10,245 nucleotides of DNA from Pseudomonadota bacterium (lineage in GTDB: Bacteria > Pseudomonadota > Alphaproteobacteria > Azospirillales > Azospirillaceae): positions 1 through 10,245 of the forward strand of contig JAEZPL010000052.1 in NCBI GenBank assembly GCA_023413605.1. Reading direction: 5' to 3'. Shown here piece after piece: positions 1 to 7,189 of this stretch. The notes under the pieces were generated by a model, which saw only the letters and a program-made list of their open reading frames with translations, had not been told where the DNA came from and did no database searches. The position numbers and the translations under genes are program-made. Positions within the stretch are counted from its first letter, which is position 1; each line of letters opens with the position of its first letter.

Positions 1-759
1 AACCCGGAAGGCGGCGGCGACCCGATCCTGTTCCAGCACCTGTTCTGGTTCTTCGGCCACCCCGAAGTCTACATCATGATCCTGCCGGCCTTCGGCATCA
101 TCAGCCACATCGTGTCGACCTTCTCCAGGAAGCCGGTGTTCGGCTACCTGGGCATGGCCTACGCGATGGTCGCCATCGGCGTGGTCGGCTTCGTCGTGTG
201 GGCGCACCACATGTACACGGTCGGCCTGGACGTCAACACGAAGGCCTACTTCACCGCGGCGACGATGATCATCGCGGTGCCGACGGGCGTGAAGATCTTC
301 AGCTGGATCGCCACGATGTGGGGCGGCTCCATCGAGTTCAAGACGCCGATGCTCTGGGCGCTGGGCTTCATCTTCCTGTTCACGGTCGGCGGCGTCACCG
401 GCGTGGTGCTGGCCAACGGCGGCATGGACATCGTGCTGCACGACACCTACTACGTCGTCGCGCACTTCCACTATGTGCTGTCGCTGGGCGCGGTCTTCTC
501 GATCTTCGCCGGCTGGTACTACTGGATCGGCAAGATGTCGGGCCGCCAGTATCCGGAGTTCTGGGGCAAGGTGCACTTCTGGACGACCTTCGTCGGCGTG
601 AACCTGATCTTCTTCCCGCAGCACTTCCTGGGTCTGGCCGGCATGCCGCGCCGTATTCCGGACTACCCGGATGCGTATGCCGGCTGGAACATGATTTCGT
701 CGCTGGGTGCCTATATCTCTTTTGCGTCCACACTGCTGTTCGTCTGGATGGCGTACTAG
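1..759 (+). CDS. ctaD: cytochrome c oxidase subunit I, 5' end outside window, ends at an early in-frame TAG
   Basis: Catalytic subunit of aa3-type cytochrome c oxidase, an inner-membrane proton pump that reduces O2 to water. The frame is open from base 1, so the N-terminal half lies upstream; 252 residues are visible. Ligand motifs are intact. GHPEVY (bases 58-75) carries the copper B histidine and the crosslinked tyrosine. AHHM (202-213) supplies the two other copper B histidines. The K-channel Thr and Lys are in PTGVK (280-294). HDTYYVVAHFHYV (439-477) holds the Mg-site His/Asp and the heme a3 and heme a histidines. FFPQHFLGLAGMPRR follows. The frame ends at TAG 757-759, directly after the last transmembrane helix (WNMISSLGAYISFASTLLF region). 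The usual cytoplasmic tail is still encoded downstream in the same frame (see next entry). ctaB, the CoxF-like gene, ctaG and ctaE follow as an operon. Identity is certain; whether the gene is intact is not. Confidence 0.96.
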   Translation, partial: NPEGGGDPILFQHLFWFFGHPEVYIMILPAFGIISHIVSTFSRKPVFGYLGMAYAMVAIGVVGFVVWAHHMYTVGLDVNTKAYFTAATMIIAVPTGVKIFSWIATMWGGSIEFKTPMLWALGFIFLFTVGGVTGVVLANGGMDIVLHDTYYVVAHFHYVLSLGAVFSIFAGWYYWIGKMSGRQYPEFWGKVHFWTTFVGVNLIFFPQHFLGLAGMPRRIPDYPDAYAGWNMISSLGAYISFASTLLFVWMAY

Positions 760-882
760 ACGCTGACCAGCGGCGAGAAGGTGGGGGCGGCCTATTGGGG
801 ACCGCAGGCCGGGACCCTGGAATGGACCGTCAGCTCGCCTCCGCCGTTCCACGCGTTCGAGACGCTGCCGCAGGTGAAATAG
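757..882 (+). other. ctaD: conserved ctaD C-terminal tail lying beyond an in-frame stop
   Basis: After TAG 757-759 the same frame runs 40 more sense codons (760-879) to a second TAG at 880-882. The peptide begins TLTSGEKVGAAYWG and ends TLEWTVSSPPPF then HAFETLPQVK. This is the standard subunit I tail; mitochondrial COX1 has the matching LEW...PPP.H.FE pattern. Third positions remain GC-rich, and there is no frameshift or second stop. The full gene would therefore be 1-882. Possible explanations are a very recent nonsense mutation, a sequencing or assembly error, or readthrough. The sequence alone cannot decide between them. The truncated form keeps every helix and cofactor ligand, so it might still function. 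Confidence 0.9.
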
Positions 883-904
883 CGCTGTTTCTGTGAATGT
901 GCGC

Positions 905-944
905 GCCGGGGAATCCGACGGCTCAAGCCTGTGGGTTTCCCGGC
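905..944. other. hairpin in the ctaD-ctaB gap
   Basis: GCCGGGGAATCC (905-916) pairs with GGGTTTCCCGGC (933-944) over 12 positions with two G-U wobbles. A small inner GGC/GCC stem lies at 920-929. No T-tract follows, so it is not a classical terminator. It sits 22 bases before the ctaB start and may act in mRNA processing or stability; that role is inference. Confidence 0.5.
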
Positions 945-966
945 CGGTCAGAGGGAAAGAGTAAGA

Positions 967-1872
967 ATGACGGACCTGAGCCTACAACGGGTCTCTGGAG
1001 CGACGGCGAGCGACTACATCGAGCTGTTGAAGCCGCGGGTTATGTCGCTGGTGGTCTTCACCGGCCTCGCGGGCATCGTGGTGGCGCCGGGGCATCTGCA
1101 CCCGGTGCTGGCCGCCGTGGCCGTGCTGTGCATCGCGGTGGGGGCGGGTGCCTCCGGCGCCATCAACATGTGGTATGACCGCGACATCGACGCGATCATG
1201 TCCCGCACCGCCAACCGCCCGATCCCGTCCGGACGGGTGGAGCCGCAAAACGCGCTGGCCTTCGGCGTGATCCTGGCATCGGCCTCGGTCGTGGTGATGG
1301 GGCTTGCGGTGAACTGGGTGGCCTCGGCGCTGCTGGCGCTCACGGTCGGCTTCTATGTCTTCATCTACACCATGTGGCTGAAGCGCCGCACGCCGCAGAA
1401 CATCGTGATCGGCGGCGCGGCCGGCGCCTTCCCGCCGATGATCGGCTGGGCCGCGGTCACCGGCGGCGTGGAACTTCCGTCCATTCTGCTGTTCCTGCTG
1501 ATCTTCCTGTGGACCCCGCCGCACTTCTGGGCGCTGGCGCTGTTCCGCAACGGCGACTACACGCGCGCCGGCGTGCCGATGATGCCCGTGGTGGCCGGGC
1601 CGGACGCGACGAAGCGCCAGATGCTGGTCTACACGCTGGCGCTCCTGCCCGTGGCGGCGGCGCCCTACGTCGTGGGGACGGGCGGGCTCGCCTACCTCAT
1701 CGGGTCGAGCGTGCTGGGCGCGCTGTTCGTGCTGTGCGCCGTCCGGGTGCTGCGCGCGGACAACGACAACCATAAGCCGGCCAAGCAGATGTTCGGCTTC
1801 TCGATCCTCTACCTGTTCCTCCTGTTCGCCCTTCTGTTGGGCGAGCACCTGATTGCCGGAGGCGGAGCATGA
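967..1872 (+). CDS. ctaB: protoheme IX farnesyltransferase (heme O synthase)
   Basis: Integral membrane UbiA-family prenyltransferase that adds a farnesyl group to heme B to make heme O, the precursor of heme A for subunit I. The protein has 301 residues, normal for the family. The first aspartate-rich motif, NMWYDRDID (residues 67-75), followed by RTANRPIPSGR, binds Mg-diphosphate. The second conserved block is YTMWLKRRTPQNIVIGG (134-150). WTPPHFWALAL (182-192) and DNDNHKPAKQMFGFSILYL (265-283) are also typical. About eight to nine hydrophobic helices are visible. I chose ATG 967 rather than the in-frame ATG 931, because the extra 12 residues are unlike the family and purine-rich GAGGGAAAGAG (951-961) lies just upstream of 967. 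The stop overlaps the next gene's start (ATGA at 1869-1872), which suggests translational coupling. The alternative name is cyoE/COX10. Confidence 0.96.
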   Translation: MTDLSLQRVSGATASDYIELLKPRVMSLVVFTGLAGIVVAPGHLHPVLAAVAVLCIAVGAGASGAINMWYDRDIDAIMSRTANRPIPSGRVEPQNALAFGVILASASVVVMGLAVNWVASALLALTVGFYVFIYTMWLKRRTPQNIVIGGAAGAFPPMIGWAAVTGGVELPSILLFLLIFLWTPPHFWALALFRNGDYTRAGVPMMPVVAGPDATKRQMLVYTLALLPVAAAPYVVGTGGLAYLIGSSVLGALFVLCAVRVLRADNDNHKPAKQMFGFSILYLFLLFALLLGEHLIAGGGA

Positions 1873-2006
1873 CCGTCATGGACGATTCCGAACTCGAACG
1901 CCGCAAGCGGCTGCGTGGCCGCAACTATGCGGTGCTGGCCGCACTGATCGCGCTGGCGGTTCTGTTCTACGTGATCACCGTCGTCCGCATGGGCGGCCCG
2001 CACTAA
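1869..2006 (+). CDS. small single-span cytochrome oxidase-associated protein, CoxF/CtaF-like
   Basis: This 45-residue protein sits in the ctaB-ctaG gap, where alphaproteobacterial cox operons commonly carry a short gene called coxF or ctaF. Residues 1-18 are charged (DDSELERRKRLRGRN), residues 19-39 form one hydrophobic helix (YAVLAALIALAVLFYVITVV), and the end is RMGGPH. The basic segment before the helix predicts the N terminus in the cytoplasm. The start codon overlaps the ctaB stop in ATGA, and the stop TAA (2004-2006) is the foot of a hairpin. Codon use matches the neighbours. Its position suggests a role in oxidase assembly or stability, but the molecular function is not established from this sequence. 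The assignment rests on position, size and topology rather than on a diagnostic motif. Confidence 0.8.
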   Translation: MTVMDDSELERRKRLRGRNYAVLAALIALAVLFYVITVVRMGGPH

Positions 2007-2084
2007 AGCGAATTGGCATTCGCTTTGCTGTCACATGGCCTCATTCGCCGGCCGCACTTGCGGCCGGGACCGCGGTCGCGGTCC
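2005..2084. repeat. three consecutive tetraloop hairpins between coxF-like gene and ctaG
   Basis: There are three perfect stems in a row. AAAGCGAAT (2005-2013) pairs with ATTCGCTTT (2018-2026) around loop TGGC. CCGGCCGC (2048-2055) pairs with GCGGCCGG (2060-2067) around ACTT. GGACCGC (2067-2073) pairs with GCGGTCC (2078-2084) around GGTC. Each has a four-base loop, and stem lengths are 9, 8 and 7 bp. The first overlaps the upstream stop codon. None is followed by a long T-run, so attenuation, RNA processing or mRNA protection is more likely than simple termination; this is inference. The stems share base 2067, so the second and third compete slightly. Confidence 0.65.
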
Positions 2085-2119
2085 TGAATCCGCTTGGGAG
2101 CTGAAAGGGGAGAGCGACG

Positions 2120-2755
2120 ATGAGCGTTCCAGCCGGCAATGACAAGCTGCGGCGGCGCAACCGGGTGTTGCTCGTTTCGCTCTTCGCCGTCGTGGTGGGG
2201 ATGGTCGGCCTGGCTTTCGCCTCGGTGCCGCTCTACTCGCTGTTCTGTCGGGTGACCGGCTTCGGCGGCACCACCCAGCGGGCCGACGCCGCCCCGACCA
2301 AGGTGCTGGACCGGGTGGTGACCATCCGCTTCAACTCGGACGTGAACGGCGCGCTGCCCTGGAACTTCCGGCCGGAGCAGCGCGAGCTGAAGGTGCGGGT
2401 GGGCGAGATGGGCCTCGCCAACTACCGCGCGGAGAACCGCGCCGCCAAGCCCACGGTCGGCACCGCCGTCTACAACGTCACGCCGGACAAGGCCGGGCTG
2501 TACTTCAACAAGATCCAGTGCTTCTGCTTCGACGAGCAGGTTTTGGAGCCTGGTCAGTCGGTGGACATGCCCGTCGCCTTCTTCGTCGATCCGGCCATGG
2601 CCGACGATCCGAACATGGAGGACGTGACCACCATCACGCTGTCCTACACCTTCTTCCGCGCCAAGGACGAAAGCCGGGTCCTGGCGCAGCACGCGAACCA
2701 ACAGCAGGAAAACAAGAGCCAAACGGCGGCGCCGCGAGCGACCGCGACAAACTAA
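2120..2755 (+). CDS. ctaG: cytochrome c oxidase assembly protein CtaG (Cox11 family copper chaperone)
   Basis: Delivers Cu(I) to the copper B site of subunit I. The protein has 211 residues: a short basic N terminus, one membrane anchor at about 16-38 (VLLVSLFAVVVGMVGLAFA), then a periplasmic beta-sandwich domain. The copper cysteines are present: Cys43 in PLYSLFCRVTGFGGT, and Cys134 and Cys136 in the signature KIQCFCFDEQ. The end of the domain, TITLSYTFF (171-179), is also family-typical. The last 25 residues are Gln/Ala-rich and probably disordered. ATG 2120 is preceded by AAGGGGAG (2105-2112) at good spacing. It follows a 113-base gap filled by three hairpins and precedes ctaE by 24 bases. 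This is the Cox11-type CtaG, not the unrelated Bacillus caa3 CtaG. Confidence 0.96.
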   Translation: MSVPAGNDKLRRRNRVLLVSLFAVVVGMVGLAFASVPLYSLFCRVTGFGGTTQRADAAPTKVLDRVVTIRFNSDVNGALPWNFRPEQRELKVRVGEMGLANYRAENRAAKPTVGTAVYNVTPDKAGLYFNKIQCFCFDEQVLEPGQSVDMPVAFFVDPAMADDPNMEDVTTITLSYTFFRAKDESRVLAQHANQQQENKSQTAAPRATATN

Positions 2756-2779
2756 TCAAAAAGGGGTTGGAAAAAGACG

Positions 2780-3649
2780 ATGGCCGACATCACGCACGCG
2801 CAAATGCCGCATCCACCCGCCTCCGCGCACGGCGCGGGGGAGGGCATTCCGCATCCCTACCATTTGGTGAAGCCAAGCCCCTGGCCCCTGCTGGGCGCCT
2901 TCGCCGGCGGCCTGTTCGCGCTGGGCATGGTGATCTACATGCACGGCGGCACCACGCTGGTCGCCATCCTGGGCTTCCTGTCCGTGCTGGGCGTGATGTG
3001 CGGCTGGTGGCGCGACGTGATCAAGGACGCGGTGCGTGAAAAGGCGCACACGCCCGTCGTGAAGATCGGCCTGCGCTATGGCATGTCGCTGTTCATCGCG
3101 TCGGAGGTGATGTTCTTCGCCGCCTTCTTCTGGGCCTTCTACGACGCGGCCCTGTTCCCGAAGGTGTTCGCGGAGAACCCGCAGGGCGTCTGGCCGCCCC
3201 CGAACATCGAACCGCTGGACGCCTTCCACCTGCCTCTGATGATGACGCTGATCCTGCTTCTGTCGGGCGTCACCGTCACCTGGGCGCATCATGCGATCAT
3301 CGAGGGCAACAACCGTGACGCGTCCAAGGCTCTGGGCCTGACGGTGCTGCTGGGCGTGATGTTCACCTTCTTCCAGGGGTGGGAGTACGCGCACGCCGCC
3401 TTCGGTTTCACGCAAGGCATCTATCCGTCGACCTTCTACATGGCGACGGGCTTCAACGGCTTCCACGTCATCGTCGGCACCGTCTTCCTGTTCGTGTGCT
3501 GGATACGCACGATGAAGGGCCACTTTACCCCGAAGAGCCATTTCGGCTTCGAGGCGGCGGCTTGGTACTGGCACTTCGTCGACGTGGTGTGGCTGTTCCT
3601 GTTCGTGTCGGTCTACTGGTGGGGGTCGCACGGCGCCGGCACCCACTGA
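2780..3649 (+). CDS. ctaE: cytochrome c oxidase subunit III
   Basis: Core non-catalytic subunit of the aa3 oxidase. It stabilises subunit I and supports proton uptake through the D pathway. At 289 residues it is the typical long form with seven transmembrane helices. Family landmarks are HPYHLVKPSPWPLLGA (25-40), the conserved membrane glutamate in FIASEVMFFAAFFWAF (Glu109), VWPPPNIEPLDAFHLP (137-152), FQGWEYAHAAFGF (198-210), GFNGFHVIVGT (224-234), and HFGFEAAAWYWHFVDVVWL (254-272). The N-terminal 24 residues are rich in His, Pro and Ala and are probably flexible. The start at ATG 2780 is preceded by AAGGGG (2761-2766). It is last in the tightly packed subunit/assembly cluster before a 198-base gap holding a palindromic repeat pair, so transcript levels may differ on the two sides. 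Confidence 0.97.
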   Translation: MADITHAQMPHPPASAHGAGEGIPHPYHLVKPSPWPLLGAFAGGLFALGMVIYMHGGTTLVAILGFLSVLGVMCGWWRDVIKDAVREKAHTPVVKIGLRYGMSLFIASEVMFFAAFFWAFYDAALFPKVFAENPQGVWPPPNIEPLDAFHLPLMMTLILLLSGVTVTWAHHAIIEGNNRDASKALGLTVLLGVMFTFFQGWEYAHAAFGFTQGIYPSTFYMATGFNGFHVIVGTVFLFVCWIRTMKGHFTPKSHFGFEAAAWYWHFVDVVWLFLFVSVYWWGSHGAGTH

Positions 3650-3663
3650 CCGACGGCTTTCTT

Positions 3664-3810
3664 ACCCTCTCCCAGCCCCACTGGGAGAGGGAGGGACCCG
3701 CCGAAGGCGGGAGGGTGAGGGGGCAGGGTCGTCCCGAGAAACCAAGCCCTCACCCTCCCATGGCTCTGCCATGGGCCCCTCCCTCTCCCGCCGGAGGCGG
3801 GCGAGGGGGC
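3664..3810. repeat. REPIN-like inverted pair of palindromic repeats
   Basis: Two copies of one double-hairpin unit face each other. The left copy has CCCTCTCCCAG (3665-3675) pairing with CTGGGAGAGGG (3681-3691), then CCCGCC/GGCGGG (3697-3711), then GAGGGTGAGGGG. The right copy, read on the minus strand, has the same order: CCCTC.CCCGCC/GGCGGGAGAGGG (3781-3807, one mismatch), then CCCATGGC/GCCATGGG (3757-3775), then AGGGTGAGGG (ending at 3747). A 23-base spacer (3724-3746) separates the copies. Conserved arms with different but self-complementary stem interiors mark a structured, mobile extragenic repeat of the REP/REPIN type. It lies between ctaE and the DUF983 gene, where it could limit readthrough or protect the upstream mRNA 3' end. 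Confidence 0.8.
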
Positions 3811-3833
3811 ATCCACGGAAGGATGGGGCCATG

Positions 3834-3839
3834 AAAGGA
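3834..3839 (+). promoter_or_regulatory. ribosome binding site that favours GTG 3848 for the DUF983 gene
   Basis: AAAGGA lies 8 bases before GTG 3848. It directly abuts or overlaps the in-frame ATG 3839, which would leave no spacing. This favours the GTG start. Confidence 0.6.
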
Positions 3840-3847
3840 TGGGTGTC

Positions 3848-4222
3848 GTGAGCACCTATTACCCGAACGTCTCGCCGATGACCGCGGGCCTTCGCTGCGC
3901 TTGCCCGCGCTGCGGACGGGGCAAGCTGTTCAAGGGCTTTCTCACCGTCAACGACCGCTGTTCGGTCTGCGGGCTGAACCTCGCCCGACAGGACAGCGGC
4001 GACGGGCCGGCGGTGTTCCTGATCTTCATCCTGGGTTTTCTGGTCGTCCCCATCGCGCTGTGGGTGTCGATGAACGTGGACTGGCCGCTGTGGCTGCACA
4101 CCATCGTCTGGAGCGTGGTCATCCTGGGGCTGGCGCTGGGCATGCTGCGGCCGGCCAAGGCCTACGTCGTCGCGCTGCAATACCGCCACCGGCGGGACGA
4201 GCTGGAGGACCCGAACGCGTGA
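3848..4222 (+). CDS. DUF983 zinc-ribbon membrane protein
   Basis: Protein of 124 residues from GTG 3848. The in-frame ATG 3839 would give 127 but has no room for a ribosome site. The N-terminal part is a treble-clef or zinc-ribbon-like knuckle: CPRCGRGKLF (Cys19, Cys22) and CSVCGLNL (Cys38, Cys41), with extra Cys17. DSGDGPAVF (49-57) then precedes two transmembrane helices (about 56-76 and 82-100) and a short basic tail (QYRHRRDELE). This matches the DUF983 family, often encoded between subunit III and SURF1 in alphaproteobacterial cox operons. A role in oxidase assembly, possibly metal-related, is suggested by neighbours only; no biochemical function can be read from the sequence. The gene ends in GTGA, overlapping the SURF1 start. 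Confidence 0.88.
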   Translation: MSTYYPNVSPMTAGLRCACPRCGRGKLFKGFLTVNDRCSVCGLNLARQDSGDGPAVFLIFILGFLVVPIALWVSMNVDWPLWLHTIVWSVVILGLALGMLRPAKAYVVALQYRHRRDELEDPNA

Positions 4223-4973
4223 CCCAGCCCATCACGGTGCCGGCCTCCGCCGAACCGCGCCGCTTCCGCCCGTCGCTGTGGGCGACGCTGATCACCGTGC
4301 CCGCGGTGCTGACGATGCTGGCGCTGGGGACGTGGCAGATGCAGCGGCTGCACTGGAAGGAAGACCTGATCCACCGGGTGGAACAGCGCCTCCACGCCGC
4401 CCCCGTGCCGCTGCCGGCAACCCTTTCCGACCCCGCCGAGTTCGAATTCCGCCCGGTGACGGTCGGCGGCCGGTATCTCAACGACAAGGAATTGCGCATC
4501 GTCGCCCGGCCCCGGCAGGGGCAGGTGGGCTACGAGGTGCTGACCCCGCTGGAGCGCGCCGACGGCGGAGGTGTGGTGCTGGTGAACCGCGGCTTCGTCC
4601 CGATGGACAAGCGCGACCCCGCAACCCGCCCGGACAGCCATGTTGACGGACTGGTAACCGTCACCGGCCTTGTCCGCCTGCCGCAGCCGGCAGGGCTGTT
4701 CCAGCCCGGGAACCGGCCGGGCGCCGATGGCGCCTGGCTGCGCCTCGACCCGCCGGCCATGGCCGCCGCGGCCGGCCTGTCCGGCGTGGCGCCGCTGGTC
4801 GTCGAGGTCTTGCCCGATCCGGCCCGCCCGCAGGGTGCGCCGCTGAACGGCATTCAGCCGCAGGTGGAGTTGCCCAACAACCACCTTCAATACGCGATCA
4901 CGTGGTACAGCCTCGCCGCGACGCTGATCGTCATCTACGTCCTGTCGCAACGCCGCCGCATCGGACCCGCATC

Positions 4974-4977
<4 letters not shown>
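4219..4977 (+). CDS. SURF1 family cytochrome oxidase assembly protein
   Basis: Membrane protein that assists heme a insertion into subunit I of aa3 oxidases (known for Surf1 of Paracoccus and mitochondrial SURF1). It has 252 residues. N-terminal helix at about 20-37 (LWATLITVPAVLTMLALGTW) runs into the signature GTWQMQRLHWKEDLI (37-51). A soluble periplasmic domain follows with F.F.PVTVGGRYLND, YEVLTPLE and VLVNRGFVP (120-128). The C-terminal block NNHLQYAITWYSLA (220-233) leads into the second helix (about 227-243) and a basic end, QRRRIGPAS. The start is GTG 4219, overlapping the DUF983 stop in GTGA, with GGAGGA (4204-4209) nine bases upstream. A longer reading frame extends upstream in another phase of DUF983 but is not coding. 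The stop overlaps the start of the next gene. The symbol surf1 or shy1 is used in different genomes. Confidence 0.95.
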
Positions 4978-6467
<1,490 letters not shown>

Positions 6468-6607
6468 AGCCCGAAACGCGATTGCCGTGATTGCCAGGCG
6501 CGCGGCCGGTGCCGATCTTGCTTTGTTCCCGTTCTTTCACTACCATTGGCCCCATCGACGCCCGCATTCCGTCTGTACCGCTCCCGTCCTTCTCCCTCGC
6601 CACCTCC

Positions 6608-6638
6608 CGTGCAACACGACCTCATCGTGCGTTGCACG
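6608..6638. other. bulged hairpin / inverted repeat GTGCAAC-GTTGCAC
   Basis: CGTGCAAC (6608-6615) is perfectly complementary to GTTGCACG (6631-6638). The stem extends inward with ACGA/TCGT (6616-6619, 6625-6628), leaving a GC bulge at 6629-6630 and loop CCTCA. A second GTTGCA follows 10 bases after the first (6631 and 6641). It could be a protein operator or an RNA hairpin after the M32 gene. There is no T-tract. Confidence 0.45.
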
Positions 6639-6683
6639 ACGTTGCATTGGTTAACGGCGGGGGTTAACGCGGGGCAGTGCCGC

Positions 6684-6804
6684 TGATGCACAACGAGCGT
6701 ACACCGACGAGGCGTGGCAACGCGCTGTTCCAGAACGGAAACCCGGCCTTCGGACGCATTGTGCAGACGGAGTTCGCTGCACAATCCGCACAATGATGCA
6801 CAAC
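6684..6804. promoter_or_regulatory. cluster of GCACAA sites including a 9-bp inverted repeat
   Basis: TGATGCACAAC occurs twice exactly (6684-6694 and 6794-6804). ATTGTGCAG (6758-6766) and CTGCACAAT (6777-6785) form a perfect inverted repeat around 10 bases. Another GCACAATG lies at 6788-6795. GCACAA therefore appears five times: plus strand at 6688, 6779, 6788 and 6798, and minus strand at 6759-6764. The last three are 9-10 bases apart, one helical turn. This is what an operator array for a DNA-binding regulator looks like. The regulator is not identifiable. Confidence 0.5.
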
Positions 6805-6899
6805 AGTGGCCCTGCGCCCTGAGGGCCAGGGCCATCGCATGTGCCTGCGCGGGAGGCGAGCGCGCTTCCGGACGCCGTATGGCACCGGAAATCCCAAGT

Positions 6900-6962
6900 A
6901 CCTTTGCCGTTCGGCAAAGAAAATGTTCAGCGCAAAAGGCTAGTGCCTAATCCACCTTTGCC
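6900..6962. repeat. hairpin and direct repeat ACCTTTGCC
   Basis: CTTTGCC (6902-6908) pairs perfectly with GGCAAAG (6913-6919) around loop GTTC. The nine bases ACCTTTGCC recur 54 bases later (6900-6908 and 6954-6962). It lies at the boundary where the sequence turns AT-rich. Function is unknown. Confidence 0.4.
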
Positions 6963-7134
6963 AAATCAGCACACCTATTAAGGTCAAATCATCGGCCGGC
7001 GGAAATCGGCTCAAAGCAGCGTGGACTCTCGCATTCGTCGAAATAGGAAAAATACCGATCAAATTCCTTGAACCGCATTTGGTCACAAGCCGCCGAAAAT
7101 GCGAAAAAGCTTCGCCACGATTGGCAATGTTTCA

Positions 7135-7142
7135 TTAACCAT
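7135..7142 (+). promoter_or_regulatory. possible CtrA-type half-site TTAACCAT
   Basis: TTAACCAT, 47 bases before the cellulase start, matches the half-site form known for the alphaproteobacterial cell-cycle regulator CtrA. A single eight-base match in an AT-rich leader can arise by chance, so this is only a candidate. Confidence 0.22.
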
Positions 7143-7189
7143 AAAACGCCAGCCTCGGGACCAACGCGAACGGTAACGAGGTTTATACA

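Larger units (their letters stand above)
6468..7189. promoter_or_regulatory. 722-base intergenic region upstream of the cellulase gene
   Basis: No credible gene is visible on either strand; the minus-strand frames here lack family features. Three zones can be seen. Bases 6468-6600 are GC-rich with a pyrimidine-rich plus strand (6570-6607) and no clear terminator for the M32 gene. Bases 6608-6804 hold a hairpin and repeated GTTGCA and GCACAA sites. Bases about 6890-7189 are clearly richer in A+T than the rest of the window and form the likely promoter and leader of the cellulase gene, although no convincing -35/-10 pair could be picked. The length and composition suggest an elaborately regulated or recently acquired gene downstream. 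Confidence 0.6.

Noticed and set aside
757..759. TAG as a reassigned codon (pyrrolysine or alternative code)
   Set aside because: TAG is also used as the apparent true stop of the same gene at 880-882, no pyl genes are visible, and nothing else suggests a changed code.
198..896. Long plus-strand open frame overlapping ctaD
   Set aside because: It is a shifted reading of ctaD; the peptide is Arg/Gly/Ala-rich with no family features, while the true frame has all subunit I motifs.
931..966. ATG 931 as the ctaB start
   Set aside because: The extra N-terminal residues are unlike the family and overlap the hairpin; ATG 967 follows a purine-rich ribosome site.
2003..3646. Long minus-strand open frames opposite ctaG and ctaE
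   Set aside because: Antisense openness is expected in GC-rich genes; the products are His/Arg/Gln-rich with no recognisable domain.
3664..3810. CRISPR array
   Set aside because: Only two copies, in inverted rather than direct orientation, with variable palindromic interiors; no regular spacers.
3839..3847. ATG 3839 as the DUF983 start
   Set aside because: The AAAGGA ribosome site would abut or overlap it; GTG 3848 has proper spacing and gives the family-like MSTYYPNVSP start.
6651..6668. Two TTAAC repeats as a full CtrA box
   Set aside because: The TTAA cores are separated by nine bases rather than the canonical seven, so it does not fit the full site.
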